Origin: Caldovatus aquaticus
Lineage (GTDB): Bacteria; Pseudomonadota; Alphaproteobacteria; Acetobacterales; Acetobacteraceae
Direction of reading: 5' to 3'
Length of the DNA: 36,389 bases
Assembly: GCF_019458025.1 (NCBI RefSeq)
Contig: NZ_JAHZUY010000009.1
Span: 1-36,389 of the forward strand
The notes under the pieces are model-generated. The model made no database searches, had not been told where the DNA came from, and was given only the letters and a program-made list of their open reading frames with translations. Positions 8,362 to 16,967 of the stretch are shown here, in pieces. The translations under genes were made by a program, and so were the position numbers. Every line of letters begins with the position of its first letter. Positions within the stretch are counted from its first letter, which is position 1.

Positions 8362-9006
8362 CTACACCCCGCCCAGGTGCCGGCCGAGCCCGTGCAGGAA
8401 CAGGCCGAGCGCCAGGTCGAGCAGCACGAAGCCCGCCGCGTCCGCGCCCCTGATCCCGAGCGCGCCGCGCGCCACGAACCATTCCAGCCACAGCGCGTAG
8501 CCGAGCGCCGCCACGCCGGACGCCTGCGCCACCAGCGCCGGCATGCCGACCGCGCCCGGCGCCGCGGCGAGCAGCAGCACCAGGTGCTGCACCACGCCGG
8601 TCCAGTTCCACGCGGCGATGTAGCGCGGCCAGGCCGCGACCCGGCCCATCGCCTCGGCCAGGATCCGCGAGGCGAGGGCAAAGCCGGCCCAGGCGCAGAC
8701 ATTGCCGATCAGCGCCACCGCCACCCCCCGGCCGGGGCCACCGGGCGGCGCGCCCTCCGCCGCCCAGGCGAAGAGCTGCAGCGCCAGGTAGGCCGGCAGG
8801 CAGATCGCCGCCGCCCAGAAGCTGCGCCGCGCCCCGGCCGGCGTGCCCTCGACGAAGACGAGGCCCTCGCGCCGCCCGCGCGCGAGAAGGAAGGCGCCGT
8901 GTAGGCCCGCGGCGACGACCAGCCGCATCGGCGGGCCGGAGGACGGCGCCGGGCCGGGCGGCGGGGGCGCGGCGGCGCCGCCGGCGTCCGAGGAGGAGCC
9001 GCTCAT
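8362..9006 (-). CDS. Integral membrane protein of unknown function
   Basis: A 214-residue protein with a Pro/Ala/Gly-rich N-terminus (about 1-26) and four or five hydrophobic segments: roughly 61-81 (SFWAAAICLPAYLALQLFAW), 93-115, 133-153, 155-175 and 185-205. The block 'WPRYIAAWNWTGVVQHLVLLL' looks conserved rather than random, and resembles uncharacterised inner-membrane proteins of Rhodospirillales, but I do not recognise a named family. The start ATG 9006 overlaps the stop of the upstream small gene as ATGA, supporting both as a two-gene unit. An internal Met at residue 27 is an alternative start. Confidence 0.7.
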   Translation of the reverse strand: MSGSSSDAGGAAAPPPPGPAPSSGPPMRLVVAAGLHGAFLLARGRREGLVFVEGTPAGARRSFWAAAICLPAYLALQLFAWAAEGAPPGGPGRGVAVALIGNVCAWAGFALASRILAEAMGRVAAWPRYIAAWNWTGVVQHLVLLLAAAPGAVGMPALVAQASGVAALGYALWLEWFVARGALGIRGADAAGFVLLDLALGLFLHGLGRHLGGV

Positions 9007-9365
9007 GGCCGGGCCCTCCCGGGCGCGCCGCGGTCCGTCTCCGTCGCCGGCGGCGGCAGCCGGAACGCGCCGCTCGCGCGCGGCACGGGAGCCCCGCCCG
9101 ACGCGAAGAGCCCCTGCACGAACGGCATGGCGCGCGCGCGCGGCTTCGTCCGCGCCGCGCCCCCGGCGAAGGTCGCGAGCGTGCCGCCGCGGCGGTTGTC
9201 CATCGGGTTGCCGTGGCGCACGCCGCCCCCGGCGTCGTGCCTGGTGTGGATCGGACCGAGGTTGCGGAGAGCTCCGCCGCCGGCCGGACGCGGAACGAAG
9301 CCGTCCGGCACGGCAAGGGTTTCGGTGTCGGCGCGCTGGCGCGCCGGCGCGTGAGGCACGGTCAT
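9003..9365 (-). CDS. Small hypothetical protein coupled to the membrane protein
   Basis: A 120-residue basic protein of unknown function; I do not recognise it. It has no obvious membrane span or signal peptide. The central stretch (RNLGPIHTRHDAGGG, then a segment ending near GGTLATFAGG) looks less compositionally biased than the flanks, and 'AMPFVQGLFASGG' precedes a Pro-rich end. The ATG at 9365 is chosen because a GACGGG stretch lies upstream; an in-frame Met at 9413 would add 16 residues. The ATGA overlap with the membrane-protein gene supports translation. Confidence 0.5.
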   Translation of the reverse strand: MTVPHAPARQRADTETLAVPDGFVPRPAGGGALRNLGPIHTRHDAGGGVRHGNPMDNRRGGTLATFAGGAARTKPRARAMPFVQGLFASGGAPVPRASGAFRLPPPATETDRGAPGRARP

Positions 9366-9485
9366 CGCATCCCGTCGGCTGGTGGGTGGCGCCGGCCGAT
9401 GAGGCTCCGGCACCCCTTGGAAGGGCGGACCATCGGGGCACGGCGCGCCGAGGTCAAGCGCGGGAGGGCGGGAAAGGCCGGGCCG

Positions 9486-10937
9486 TCACGCCTCGGCCGG
9501 CGCCGCGCCCCGGCCGGCGGCGCCCGCGCGCGGGCGCACCACCGTCACGGTGCAGGGCGCGTGCGCCGCGACCTGGCCGGAGACGCTGCCGAGCAGCCGG
9601 CGGCGCAGCGACTCCGCCCGGGCGCCCAGGACGATGTGGTCCACGCGGTTGGCGGTCGCGTACGCGATCAGCGCCTGCGCCGGGTCCGCCGCCTCCAGCA
9701 CGTGGAAGGTGATCCGCCCCTCCGGCAGGCCGAGCGGCGCCGCCCAGTGCTTCAGCGCCACCAGCCGCTGCACGTGCCGGTTCCGCCCCGCCTCGTCCTC
9801 CGCCGCGTCCGATGCGGCGCGGTTCAGCCGGAGGACGTTGATGCAGGCGACCCGCGCCCCCGGCAGCGCCGCGACGATCGGGCCGAGCCCGGCACGCAGC
9901 GCTTCCGCCATCGCCGCGCTCTCCTCCGCGAGGTCCACCGCGACGGCGACGATCGGCGCGGCGCGCACCGCGCCCGTCTCGCCGCTCGGGCGGCGGAACG
10001 CCGGCCGCGCGTCGGTGTCGAAGCGGCGCCGCAGGGCCGCGAGCCAGCCGTCGCGACGGCGCCTTCCCGCCCGCTCCGTCAGCGCGACCTGGTCCGGATG
10101 GCGCAGGTCGAAGGCGAGCTGCGCCGCGGTCGGGTGGCGGCGCGCCGGGTCCACCTCCAGGCAGCGCAGGATGATCTCCTGCAGCCAGGGCGGGCAGGAG
10201 GGGCGGAGCAGGCGCGGCGGCAGCGGGTCGCGCCAGAGCCGGCGCCGGACGGCCCGGAGCCCCTGCGGGTCGCCGAAGGGCAGGAGGCCGGTCGCGAGCT
10301 GGTAGAGCACCGCGCCGAGGGCGAAGAGGTCGCTCCGCGGCTCGCCGCGCACGCCCATCGCCTGCTCCGGCGCCATGTAGGGCGCGCTGCCGTAGGGCAG
10401 GCGGAACTCCTCCTGCATCAGGTCGGGCAGCAGGCGGTGGTGCGCCAGGCCGAAATCCACCAGCACCGCCTCGCCCCCGGCCCCGTCGCGGGCCGGCCGG
10501 AACAGGATGTTCGAGGGCTTGACGTCGAGGTGCACCACGTCCTGGCGATGCAGCGAATCCAGGGCCTCGGCCACCCGCGCGCCGATCGCCGCGACCTCCT
10601 CCGCGCCCAGCGGCAGGGCGGAGAGGCGCGCCTGCAGGGAGGGCCCCGGAAGGCGCTCCATCACCAGGTAGGGCTGGCGCTCGAAGCCCGCGGCGGCGAC
10701 GACGCGCGGCACGTGGGGCCCCGAGAGGCGCGGCAGGATCATCAGCTCCATCTCGAAGCCGACGATCGCCGCCGGGTCCTCGCCCGCGGCCAGCCGCGGG
10801 ACCTTCATGAGCATCGGCAGGCCGGGATGGTCCGGATGCGTGACCTCCCACAGCGCCGCCATGCCGCCGGCGTGCAGCCGCGCGCCGAGGGTGAAGCCGT
10901 CGATGGTCTCGCCGGCGGCGAGGCGCGTCCCGGCCAC
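9486..10937 (-). CDS. Ser/Thr protein kinase fused to a universal stress domain
   Basis: A 483-residue fusion. Residues about 14-280 are a Hanks-type kinase: glycine-rich loop GARLHAGGMA (18-27), ATP-anchoring K45 (MLMKVP), catalytic loop HLDVKPSN with D138, DFG at 161-163 and APE at 189-191, so all catalytic residues are present. Residues about 327-470 are a UspA-like domain ending in 'HIVLGARAESLRRRLLGSVS' and 'CTVTVVRP', the nucleotide-binding end of Usp proteins. No membrane span, so it should be cytoplasmic. The start is taken as GTG 10937, just inside the 5-base gap after the phosphoesterase stop; no ATG precedes the Gly loop in a sensible place. The two genes probably form one operon, suggesting a kinase-phosphatase-like partnership (inference). 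Confidence 0.88.
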   Translation of the reverse strand: MAGTRLAAGETIDGFTLGARLHAGGMAALWEVTHPDHPGLPMLMKVPRLAAGEDPAAIVGFEMELMILPRLSGPHVPRVVAAAGFERQPYLVMERLPGPSLQARLSALPLGAEEVAAIGARVAEALDSLHRQDVVHLDVKPSNILFRPARDGAGGEAVLVDFGLAHHRLLPDLMQEEFRLPYGSAPYMAPEQAMGVRGEPRSDLFALGAVLYQLATGLLPFGDPQGLRAVRRRLWRDPLPPRLLRPSCPPWLQEIILRCLEVDPARRHPTAAQLAFDLRHPDQVALTERAGRRRRDGWLAALRRRFDTDARPAFRRPSGETGAVRAAPIVAVAVDLAEESAAMAEALRAGLGPIVAALPGARVACINVLRLNRAASDAAEDEAGRNRHVQRLVALKHWAAPLGLPEGRITFHVLEAADPAQALIAYATANRVDHIVLGARAESLRRRLLGSVSGQVAAHAPCTVTVVRPRAGAAGRGAAPAEA

Positions 10938-10942
10938 GGCGC

Positions 10943-11692
10943 CTACCGCCCCCGCTCGAGCCGTGCGGCGAGCCGCTCCGGCAGGCCGGCGGCGCGGATC
11001 TTCGCCGCCGCGCTCGCCACGTCGTAGGGCACGCGCATCCACGCCATCTCGGAGCGCGCGACGTCGAGCAGGCCGTAGCAGGCGCGCGGATCGCCGTCGC
11101 GCGGCTGGCCGACCGCGCCGAGCGTGGCGAGCCAGCGCCGCGGCCGCAGCAGCGGCACCGCCACGCCCGGCGCCGGACGGTGGGCGATCAGCTTGTGCGC
11201 CGCCGTCAGGCCATAGAGCGCCGGCACGTGCACGTGGCCGCAGACGATGATGCGCGCGGCGGTCGCCTCCAGGCTGCGCCGCGCTGCCTCGGCGTCGGCG
11301 ACGTAGCGCCAGCGCCCCGGGGCGGAGGCGTCGGCGTGGACGTAGAGCCGCTCGCCGTCCTCCGCGACCAGGGGCAGGGAGGCGAGGAAGGCGCGCGCCC
11401 CGGGGTCGAGCCGCCCGCGCGTCCAGGCGATGGCGGCGGCGGCCTCCGCGTTCATCCCCACCGGCCCGCGCGGCGACACCGCGGCCTCGTCGTGGTTGCC
11501 GAGCAGGGCGATCGCCTCGCCCTGCGCGACGCGCGTCTGCACCGCCTCCACCACCCAGCCCGGATCGGCGCCGTAACCGACGAGGTCGCCCAGGAACACG
11601 AGGCGCCGCGCGCCCTGCCGCGCCGCGTGCTCGAGGCAGGCGGCGAGTGCCTCGCGGTTGGCGTGGATGTCGGCAAGCAGCGCGATCCGCAT
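10943..11692 (-). CDS. Calcineurin-like metallophosphoesterase
   Basis: A 249-residue member of the calcineurin-like phosphoesterase family. All metal-binding motifs are present: D8-x-H10 (LLADIHAN), GD36 followed by VGYG, GNHD at 65-68, and GHVH at 152-155. This group includes YfcE-like phosphodiesterases and protein phosphatase-like enzymes; the natural substrate cannot be told. The stop lies 5 bases before the GTG start of the kinase-Usp gene, so the enzyme might counteract that kinase, although that is only context. The gene is divergent from the thiamine-diphosphate enzyme gene across a 106-base gap. Confidence 0.9.
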   Translation of the reverse strand: MRIALLADIHANREALAACLEHAARQGARRLVFLGDLVGYGADPGWVVEAVQTRVAQGEAIALLGNHDEAAVSPRGPVGMNAEAAAAIAWTRGRLDPGARAFLASLPLVAEDGERLYVHADASAPGRWRYVADAEAARRSLEATAARIIVCGHVHVPALYGLTAAHKLIAHRPAPGVAVPLLRPRRWLATLGAVGQPRDGDPRACYGLLDVARSEMAWMRVPYDVASAAAKIRAAGLPERLAARLERGR

Positions 11693-11798
11693 CGGTTGCC
11701 CTGGTCGTGGCGCCGCGGCGGGCGGAAAGGAGCATGCCGGGCCGGCGCATCCCTGGCATCATGGCGCGGGACGCGGGCAGCGGAAGGGGTGCTCCGGG

Positions 11799-13472
11799 AT
11801 GGCGGCGAGGATGACCGGAGGCGAGGCGATCGTCGGCGCGCTGCGCCGGCACGGGGTGGACACGGTGTTCGGCCTGCCGGGGGCGCAGGTCTACGGGCTG
11901 TTCGATGCCCTCGCCCGCGCGGAGGGGATGCGCGTGATCGGGGCGCGGCACGAGCAGGGCTGCGGCACCATGGCCTTCGGCTACGCGCGCTCCAGCGGGC
12001 GGCCGGGCGTCTTCGCGGTGGTGCCGGGCCCCGGGGTGCTGAACGCCTCGGCCGCGCTGCTCACCGCCTTCGGCTGCAACGCGCCGGTGCTGTGCCTTAC
12101 GGGGCAGGTGCCGAGCCCCTTCCTCGGCCGCGGCCGGGGGCACCTGCACGAGATGCCGGATCAGCTCGCCACGCTGCGCGGCCTGGTCAAGTGGGCCGAG
12201 CGGATCGAGCACCCCGCGCAGGCGCCGCATCTCGTCGCGCGTGCCTTCCAGGAGATGCTGTCCGGCCGCCCGGGGCCCGCCGCGCTCGAGATGCCCTGGG
12301 AGCGCTTCACCGAGACGGCGGAGGTCGCGCTGCTCGATCCGCTGCCCCCCCATCCGCGGCCGCCGCTCGACGAGGACGCGCTCGAGCGCGCGGCGCGGCT
12401 GATCGCCGCGGCGCGGGCGCCGATGATCTTCGTCGGCGGCGGCGCGCAGCACGCCGGGGCGGAGGTGCTGGAGCTCGCCGAGCGGATGGGCGCCCCGGTC
12501 GTCTCCTTCCGCAGCGGGCGCGGGGTGGTGGACGACGACCACCCGCTCGGCCTGACCATCGCCGCGGCGCACCGGCTCTGGCCGAAGACCGACCTGATCC
12601 TCGGCATCGGCACGCGGCTCGAGGTGCCGGGCTGGCGCTGGGGCTGGAACCCGGCGGGGCGGGAGCCGTGGCGGCCGCCGGGCCTGAGGACCATCCGCAT
12701 CGACATCGACCCGGCGGAGTTCCGCCGCCTGCCCGCCGACGTCGCGGTGCTGGCGGACGCCGCCGAGGGGGCGCGCGGCCTCGCCGAGGCGCTGCGGCGC
12801 GCGGGGCACGGTGGGCCCGCGCCCGGCCGGCGCGAGGCGATCGCGGAGGCGAAGGCCTGGGCGGCGCGCGAGATCCTCTCGGTGCGGCCGCTGGTGGACT
12901 ATCTCCGCGTCATCCGCGCGGTGCTGCCGCGCGACGGCTTCTTCTGCGACGAGCTGACGCAGGTCGGCTTCGCCTCCTGGTACGCCTTCCCGGTGCACCG
13001 GCCGCGCACCTTCGTCTCCTCGGGCTATCAGGGCACGCTGGGGGCCGGCTTCCCGACCGCGCTCGGGGTCAAGGCAGCGCATCCGGACCGGCCGGTGGTC
13101 TCGGTCTGCGGCGACGGCGGGTTCCTGTTCGCGGCGCCGGAGCTGGCGACCGCGGTGCAGTACCGCATCGGCGTGACGACGCTGGTGTTCAACAACAACG
13201 CCTACGGCAACGTCCGGCGCGACCAGCGCACCGCCTTCGGCGGCCGCGTCGTCGCCGCCGACCTGCACAATCCCGATTTCGTGAAGCTCGCCGAGTCCTT
13301 CGGCGCGCGCGCGGCCCGCGTGGCCTCGCCCGAGGCGCTGCGGCCGGTGCTCGAGCGCGCGCTCGGCGACGACGGGCAGCCCTGGCTGGTGGAGGTCGAG
13401 ATCCCGCGCGATTCCGAGAGCGACCCCTGGCGCTTCATCCACATGCCGGCGCCGCCCGGCGCGGGGGAATGA
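11799..13472 (+). CDS. Thiamine diphosphate-dependent enzyme (acetolactate synthase-like)
   Basis: A 557-residue protein with the three-domain architecture of the acetolactate synthase/benzoylformate decarboxylase superfamily: N-terminal Pyr domain with the catalytic Glu E52 (ARHEQGCGTMAFGYAR), a central domain (about 190-330), and a C-terminal PP domain with the thiamine-diphosphate motif beginning GDGG at 438-441 and closing in 'LVFNNNAYGN'. The family often carries 'GHLHEMPDQLATL' as seen here, in place of a biosynthetic IlvB sequence, and no small regulatory subunit gene is adjacent, so a role in branched-chain synthesis is unlikely; the substrate is unknown. ATG 11799 is supported by a purine-rich GGAAGGGG about 10 bases upstream. 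A second Met at residue 5 is possible. Confidence 0.88.
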   Translation: MAARMTGGEAIVGALRRHGVDTVFGLPGAQVYGLFDALARAEGMRVIGARHEQGCGTMAFGYARSSGRPGVFAVVPGPGVLNASAALLTAFGCNAPVLCLTGQVPSPFLGRGRGHLHEMPDQLATLRGLVKWAERIEHPAQAPHLVARAFQEMLSGRPGPAALEMPWERFTETAEVALLDPLPPHPRPPLDEDALERAARLIAAARAPMIFVGGGAQHAGAEVLELAERMGAPVVSFRSGRGVVDDDHPLGLTIAAAHRLWPKTDLILGIGTRLEVPGWRWGWNPAGREPWRPPGLRTIRIDIDPAEFRRLPADVAVLADAAEGARGLAEALRRAGHGGPAPGRREAIAEAKAWAAREILSVRPLVDYLRVIRAVLPRDGFFCDELTQVGFASWYAFPVHRPRTFVSSGYQGTLGAGFPTALGVKAAHPDRPVVSVCGDGGFLFAAPELATAVQYRIGVTTLVFNNNAYGNVRRDQRTAFGGRVVAADLHNPDFVKLAESFGARAARVASPEALRPVLERALGDDGQPWLVEVEIPRDSESDPWRFIHMPAPPGAGE

Positions 13473-13565
13473 GCATCGCGGCGCCGCGGGCGCCGAGGCT
13501 GGACGCCGGCGCCGGGCCCACCACCTAGGCCAGGGCGGCACGCCGCGGGCGCGCCCGGCACAGGG

Positions 13566-13586
13566 GACGAAAGGAAGACGAAAGGA
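13566..13586 (+). promoter_or_regulatory. Duplicated ribosome-binding site
   Basis: The ten-base sequence GACGAAAGGA occurs twice in tandem (13566-13575 and 13577-13586), separated by one base, and the second copy directly abuts the ATG of the FMN reductase gene. The upstream AAGGA has good spacing to the start; the downstream AAGGA is too close to serve. The duplication may set ribosome access or be a replication slip. Confidence 0.5.
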
Positions 13587-14156
13587 ATGAGCGACGAGAC
13601 CCGAAGCATCACCGTCCTCGGCATCGCCGGCAGCCTCCGGCGCGGCTCCTACAACGCCGCGGCGCTGCGCGCGGCGGCGGAGCTCGCGCCCGCCGGGATG
13701 CGGATCGAGACCTTCGACCGGCTGCGCGACATCCCGCCCTATGACGAGGACGTGAAGCAGCAGGGCTTCCCGCCGGCGGTCGCCGACCTCCGGGCGCGGA
13801 TCAAGGCGGCCGACGCGCTGCTGATCGTCACGCCCGAGTACAACTACTCGGTGCCGGGGGTGCTGAAGAACGCCATAGACTGGGCCTCGCGCCCGCCGGA
13901 GCAGCCCTTCGACGGCAAGCCCGTCGCCATCATGGGCGCGAGCCCCGGCGCGCTCGGCACGGCGCGGGCGCAGTACCACCTGCGGCAGATGTTCGTCTTC
14001 CTCAACGCCCTGCCGCTGAACCGGCCGGAGGTGATGATCGCGGCCGCCAACCAGCGCTTCGACGCGGAGGGGCGCCTGACCGACGAGAAGACGCGGGAGT
14101 TCATCGCCGCGCTGCTTTCGGCGCTGAAGGCCTGGACGGAGCGGCTGCGGCGTTGA
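13587..14156 (+). CDS. NAD(P)H-dependent FMN reductase
   Basis: A 189-residue flavodoxin-like reductase of the ChrR/SsuE/azoreductase group. The FMN phosphate loop GSLRRGSYN (15-23) and the second flavin motif PEYNYSVPG (83-91) are both perfect, followed by 'LKNAIDWASRPP', a strong hallmark of this family. It is expected to be a soluble, probably tetrameric, quinone/chromate-type reductase; the physiological acceptor is unknown. It follows the thiamine-diphosphate gene after 114 bases and has its own duplicated ribosome-binding site. It is convergent with the large synthetase-acetyltransferase gene, 21 bases away. Confidence 0.92.
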   Translation: MSDETRSITVLGIAGSLRRGSYNAAALRAAAELAPAGMRIETFDRLRDIPPYDEDVKQQGFPPAVADLRARIKAADALLIVTPEYNYSVPGVLKNAIDWASRPPEQPFDGKPVAIMGASPGALGTARAQYHLRQMFVFLNALPLNRPEVMIAAANQRFDAEGRLTDEKTREFIAALLSALKAWTERLRR

Positions 14157-14177
14157 AGGCGGCGCCTGGCGCGCGCG

Positions 14178-16871
14178 TCAGCGGAGCTCGAGCCGCGCCT
14201 CGACCACGTCGTCCTCCCCCGGCACGCGGCGGACGGCGAAGCCGAGGGCGCGCACGAAGCCGAGCATCGGGGCGTTGTCCGCCAGCACGCGGCCGACCAG
14301 CGCGGTCACGCCCTGGCCGCGCGCCCACTCGATCAGCCGCTCCATCAGGTGCCGCGCCAGGCCGCGGCCGCGCCAAGCGGGATCCACGATCACCGCGAAC
14401 TCGGCCTCGCCCTCCGCGCTGCCGATCTCGCGCACCGCGCGGGCGACGCCGACGGTGCGCTCGGGCCCGTCGGCGCGGCGCTCGACCGCGATGAAGGCCA
14501 TCTCGCGGTCGTAGTCGATCTGCGTCAGGCGCGCGATCTGCTCCGGCGGCAGCTCCTTCAGCGCCGAGAAGAAGCGGCGGCGCACGTCCTCCGGCGTCAG
14601 GCGGCGGAACGCCTCGGCGTGCGCCGCGGCGTCCTCGGGCCGGATCGGGCGCACCATCAGCTCGGTGCCGTCCGGCGCCCGCCACGGCCGCGCCAGCTCC
14701 GCCGGATAGGGGGCGATGGCGAGCACCGCGCCGGGCGCGTCCGCGGGGCGCAGGGTGAGCGCGGCGTCCACCGCCAGCACGCCGTCGGCATCGGCGAACA
14801 GCGGGTTGACGCTGAGCGTCGCGATCTCGGGGAAGTCCACCGCGAGCTGCGAGAGACGGACCAGCGCCGCGGCGATCGCGCCGCGGTCGGCCGCCGGGCG
14901 GTCGCGGAAGCCCGCGAGCAGGCGCGCGGTGCGCCGTGCGCGCGCGATCAGCGCCTGGGCGAGCGCGAGGTTGAGCGGGGGGAGGTCGAAGGCCTCGTCG
15001 CCCATCAGGTCGGCCGCGGTGCCGCCGGCGCCGAAGCCGATCCAGGGGCCGAACAGCGCGTCCTCGCCGAGCCGCAGCCGGAGCTCGTGCGCCCGCCGCG
15101 CCTCGCGCTGCACCAGGAAGCCCGCGAGCCGCGCCTCGGGCCGCGCCGCGCGCACCCGCTCCTGCACCGCCAGCGCCGCGCGCACCACCTCGGCGATGCC
15201 GGAGAGGCCGAGGACGACGCCGCCGTGCTCGGTCTTGCGCACGATGTCGGGGCTCAGGATCTTCAGCACCACCGGGAAGCCGAGCATCGCTGCGGCGGCG
15301 CCGGCGTCCTCGGGGCTCGCGGCGACGCGGCCCGGCACCACGGGAAGGCCGTAGGCGGCGAGCACGCCGAGCGCCTCCTCCTCGGTGAGCGCGAGCCGCC
15401 CGGCGGCGCGCGCGCCCGCGAAGAGGCGGCGCACCGCGGCGCGGTCGGGGGCGACCTCCAGCACCTCGCGCGGCGGCAGCTCGGCGGCGGCGGCGCGGTT
15501 GCGGCGGTCCTGCGCGAGCTGCAGCGCGCCGCGCACCGCCGCTTCCGGCGTGGCGAAGGCGGCGATGCCGGCCGCGGCGAGGGCGGCGCGCTCCGCCCCG
15601 GCGCTCGCCTGGCCGGCCCAGCCGACCAGGATCGGCGCCGGCGGCCGCAGCGCGCCGGTGCCGCGGGCGCGGCAGGCGGCGATCAGCGCCTCGCGCACCG
15701 TGGCCCCGTCCTCGCCCGGCGCCGGCGCGTGCAGCGCCACCACCGCGTCCACTTCCGGCAGGGCGGCGAGCATGGCGGCGGCCTCGCCGAGCCGCGGGCC
15801 GGCCGCGGGGCCGAGCGAGAGCGGATTGGTGCCGCGCGCGCCCGGCGGCAGCAGCGCGGCGAGCGCCGCCCGGCTCGCCTCGGCGAGCTCGGCGAGGCGC
15901 GCCCCGCCGGCCAGCACCGCGTCGGCGGCGATCCCGGCAAGGCCGCCGCCGTTGCCGACGATGGCGATGCGGTCGCCCTCGCCGGCGCGCGGCGCGCCGC
16001 GCAGCCGCGCCAGGGTCTCGGCGGCGCTGAGCAGCTCCTCGAAGCCGCCGACGCGCAGCACGCCGGCGCGGCGCAGCGCCGCCTCCGTCACCGCCTCGGC
16101 CACCCCCGTCGCGTCGGCGAGGCGCGCGCCGGCGCGGATCGCCACCACCGGGCGCGTGCGCGAGACGGCGCGCGCGGCCGAGACGAAGGCGCGCCGGTTG
16201 CGGACATGGCGCAGGTCGAGCAGCACCGCGCCGGTCCCGGGATCGCGCGCCAGCCAGTCGAGCGCGGTGGCGAAGCCGACGCTGGCGTTGCCGCCGACGC
16301 CGACGACGTGGCTGAAGCCGACCGATTCCGCCGCCGCCCAGTCGAGCACGGCGCGGGCGAGCGCCGCCGACTGCGCGACCAGGGCGAGCCGTCCGGGCCG
16401 CGGCGCGAGATGGGCGAGCGAGGCGTTGAGGCCGATCGCGGGCACGCACAGCCCGAAGCTGTCCGGGCCGAGCGCGCGCACGCCGGTGCGCGCCGCGATC
16501 GCGGCGAGGTCCGGCGCCGCGACCGGCACGATCGCGGCGAAGCAGCCGCGCGCGGCGAGCGCCTGCATCGCCGCCTCCAGCCGCGCCGCCGGCAGGCAGA
16601 GCACGGCGAGGTCGGGCGCGGCGGGCAGCGCCTCGATCGCGGGCGCGGCCGGCGCCTCGAAGCCCGGCGGCGCCGGCACGCCGGCGGCAAGCAGCCGCCC
16701 GCGGAAGCCGCCGGCGGCGAGGTTGGCCGCAAGCACCGCCGTCTCCGGCAGCGCGGCGTCGCCGATCAGCGCGACGCTCGCCGGGCGGAACAGGGCCGCG
16801 TCGCGGAAGCCGGCGGCGGCCGGGCGCGGCGGCGTGGCGAGGAGCGGCAGCGGCATGGCGCGGCGCAGCAT
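14178..16871 (-). CDS. NDP-forming acyl-CoA synthetase fused to GNAT acetyltransferase (Pat-like)
   Basis: An approximately 897-residue protein built like the protein lysine acetyltransferase PatZ/Pat of bacteria. In order: a CoA-binding Rossmann domain (about 15-140, 'LFRPASVALIGDA'), a succinyl-CoA ligase-like pair (about 150-440), an ATP-grasp domain (about 490-700, with 'EEALGVLAAYGLPVVPG' and 'LSPDIVRKTEHGGVVLGL'), and a C-terminal GNAT domain whose acetyl-CoA loop is 'WRGRGLARHLM'. In E. coli and Salmonella such proteins acetylate and silence acetyl-CoA synthetase; that function is inferred here. Two nearby Met codons (16871 and 16856) lack clear ribosome-binding sites; either gives a family-length protein. 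Confidence 0.88.
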   Translation of the reverse strand: MLRRAMPLPLLATPPRPAAAGFRDAALFRPASVALIGDAALPETAVLAANLAAGGFRGRLLAAGVPAPPGFEAPAAPAIEALPAAPDLAVLCLPAARLEAAMQALAARGCFAAIVPVAAPDLAAIAARTGVRALGPDSFGLCVPAIGLNASLAHLAPRPGRLALVAQSAALARAVLDWAAAESVGFSHVVGVGGNASVGFATALDWLARDPGTGAVLLDLRHVRNRRAFVSAARAVSRTRPVVAIRAGARLADATGVAEAVTEAALRRAGVLRVGGFEELLSAAETLARLRGAPRAGEGDRIAIVGNGGGLAGIAADAVLAGGARLAELAEASRAALAALLPPGARGTNPLSLGPAAGPRLGEAAAMLAALPEVDAVVALHAPAPGEDGATVREALIAACRARGTGALRPPAPILVGWAGQASAGAERAALAAAGIAAFATPEAAVRGALQLAQDRRNRAAAAELPPREVLEVAPDRAAVRRLFAGARAAGRLALTEEEALGVLAAYGLPVVPGRVAASPEDAGAAAAMLGFPVVLKILSPDIVRKTEHGGVVLGLSGIAEVVRAALAVQERVRAARPEARLAGFLVQREARRAHELRLRLGEDALFGPWIGFGAGGTAADLMGDEAFDLPPLNLALAQALIARARRTARLLAGFRDRPAADRGAIAAALVRLSQLAVDFPEIATLSVNPLFADADGVLAVDAALTLRPADAPGAVLAIAPYPAELARPWRAPDGTELMVRPIRPEDAAAHAEAFRRLTPEDVRRRFFSALKELPPEQIARLTQIDYDREMAFIAVERRADGPERTVGVARAVREIGSAEGEAEFAVIVDPAWRGRGLARHLMERLIEWARGQGVTALVGRVLADNAPMLGFVRALGFAVRRVPGEDDVVEARLELR

Positions 16872-16967
16872 GCGCCGCCCGCGCGGGCGGCCGCAACCGC
16901 GGCGGCCCGGCCCTTGCGGCGCGCCGCGCCTGCGGCTCCACTGCGGCGGGGATCGGAGGAGGACCGC

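Noticed and set aside
9486-13979. A single minus-strand open frame of about 1500 codons
   Set aside because: Only the part from 10937 down to 9486 has kinase and Usp motifs; the rest is the shadow of the phosphoesterase and of the plus-strand enzyme genes, a GC-bias artefact.
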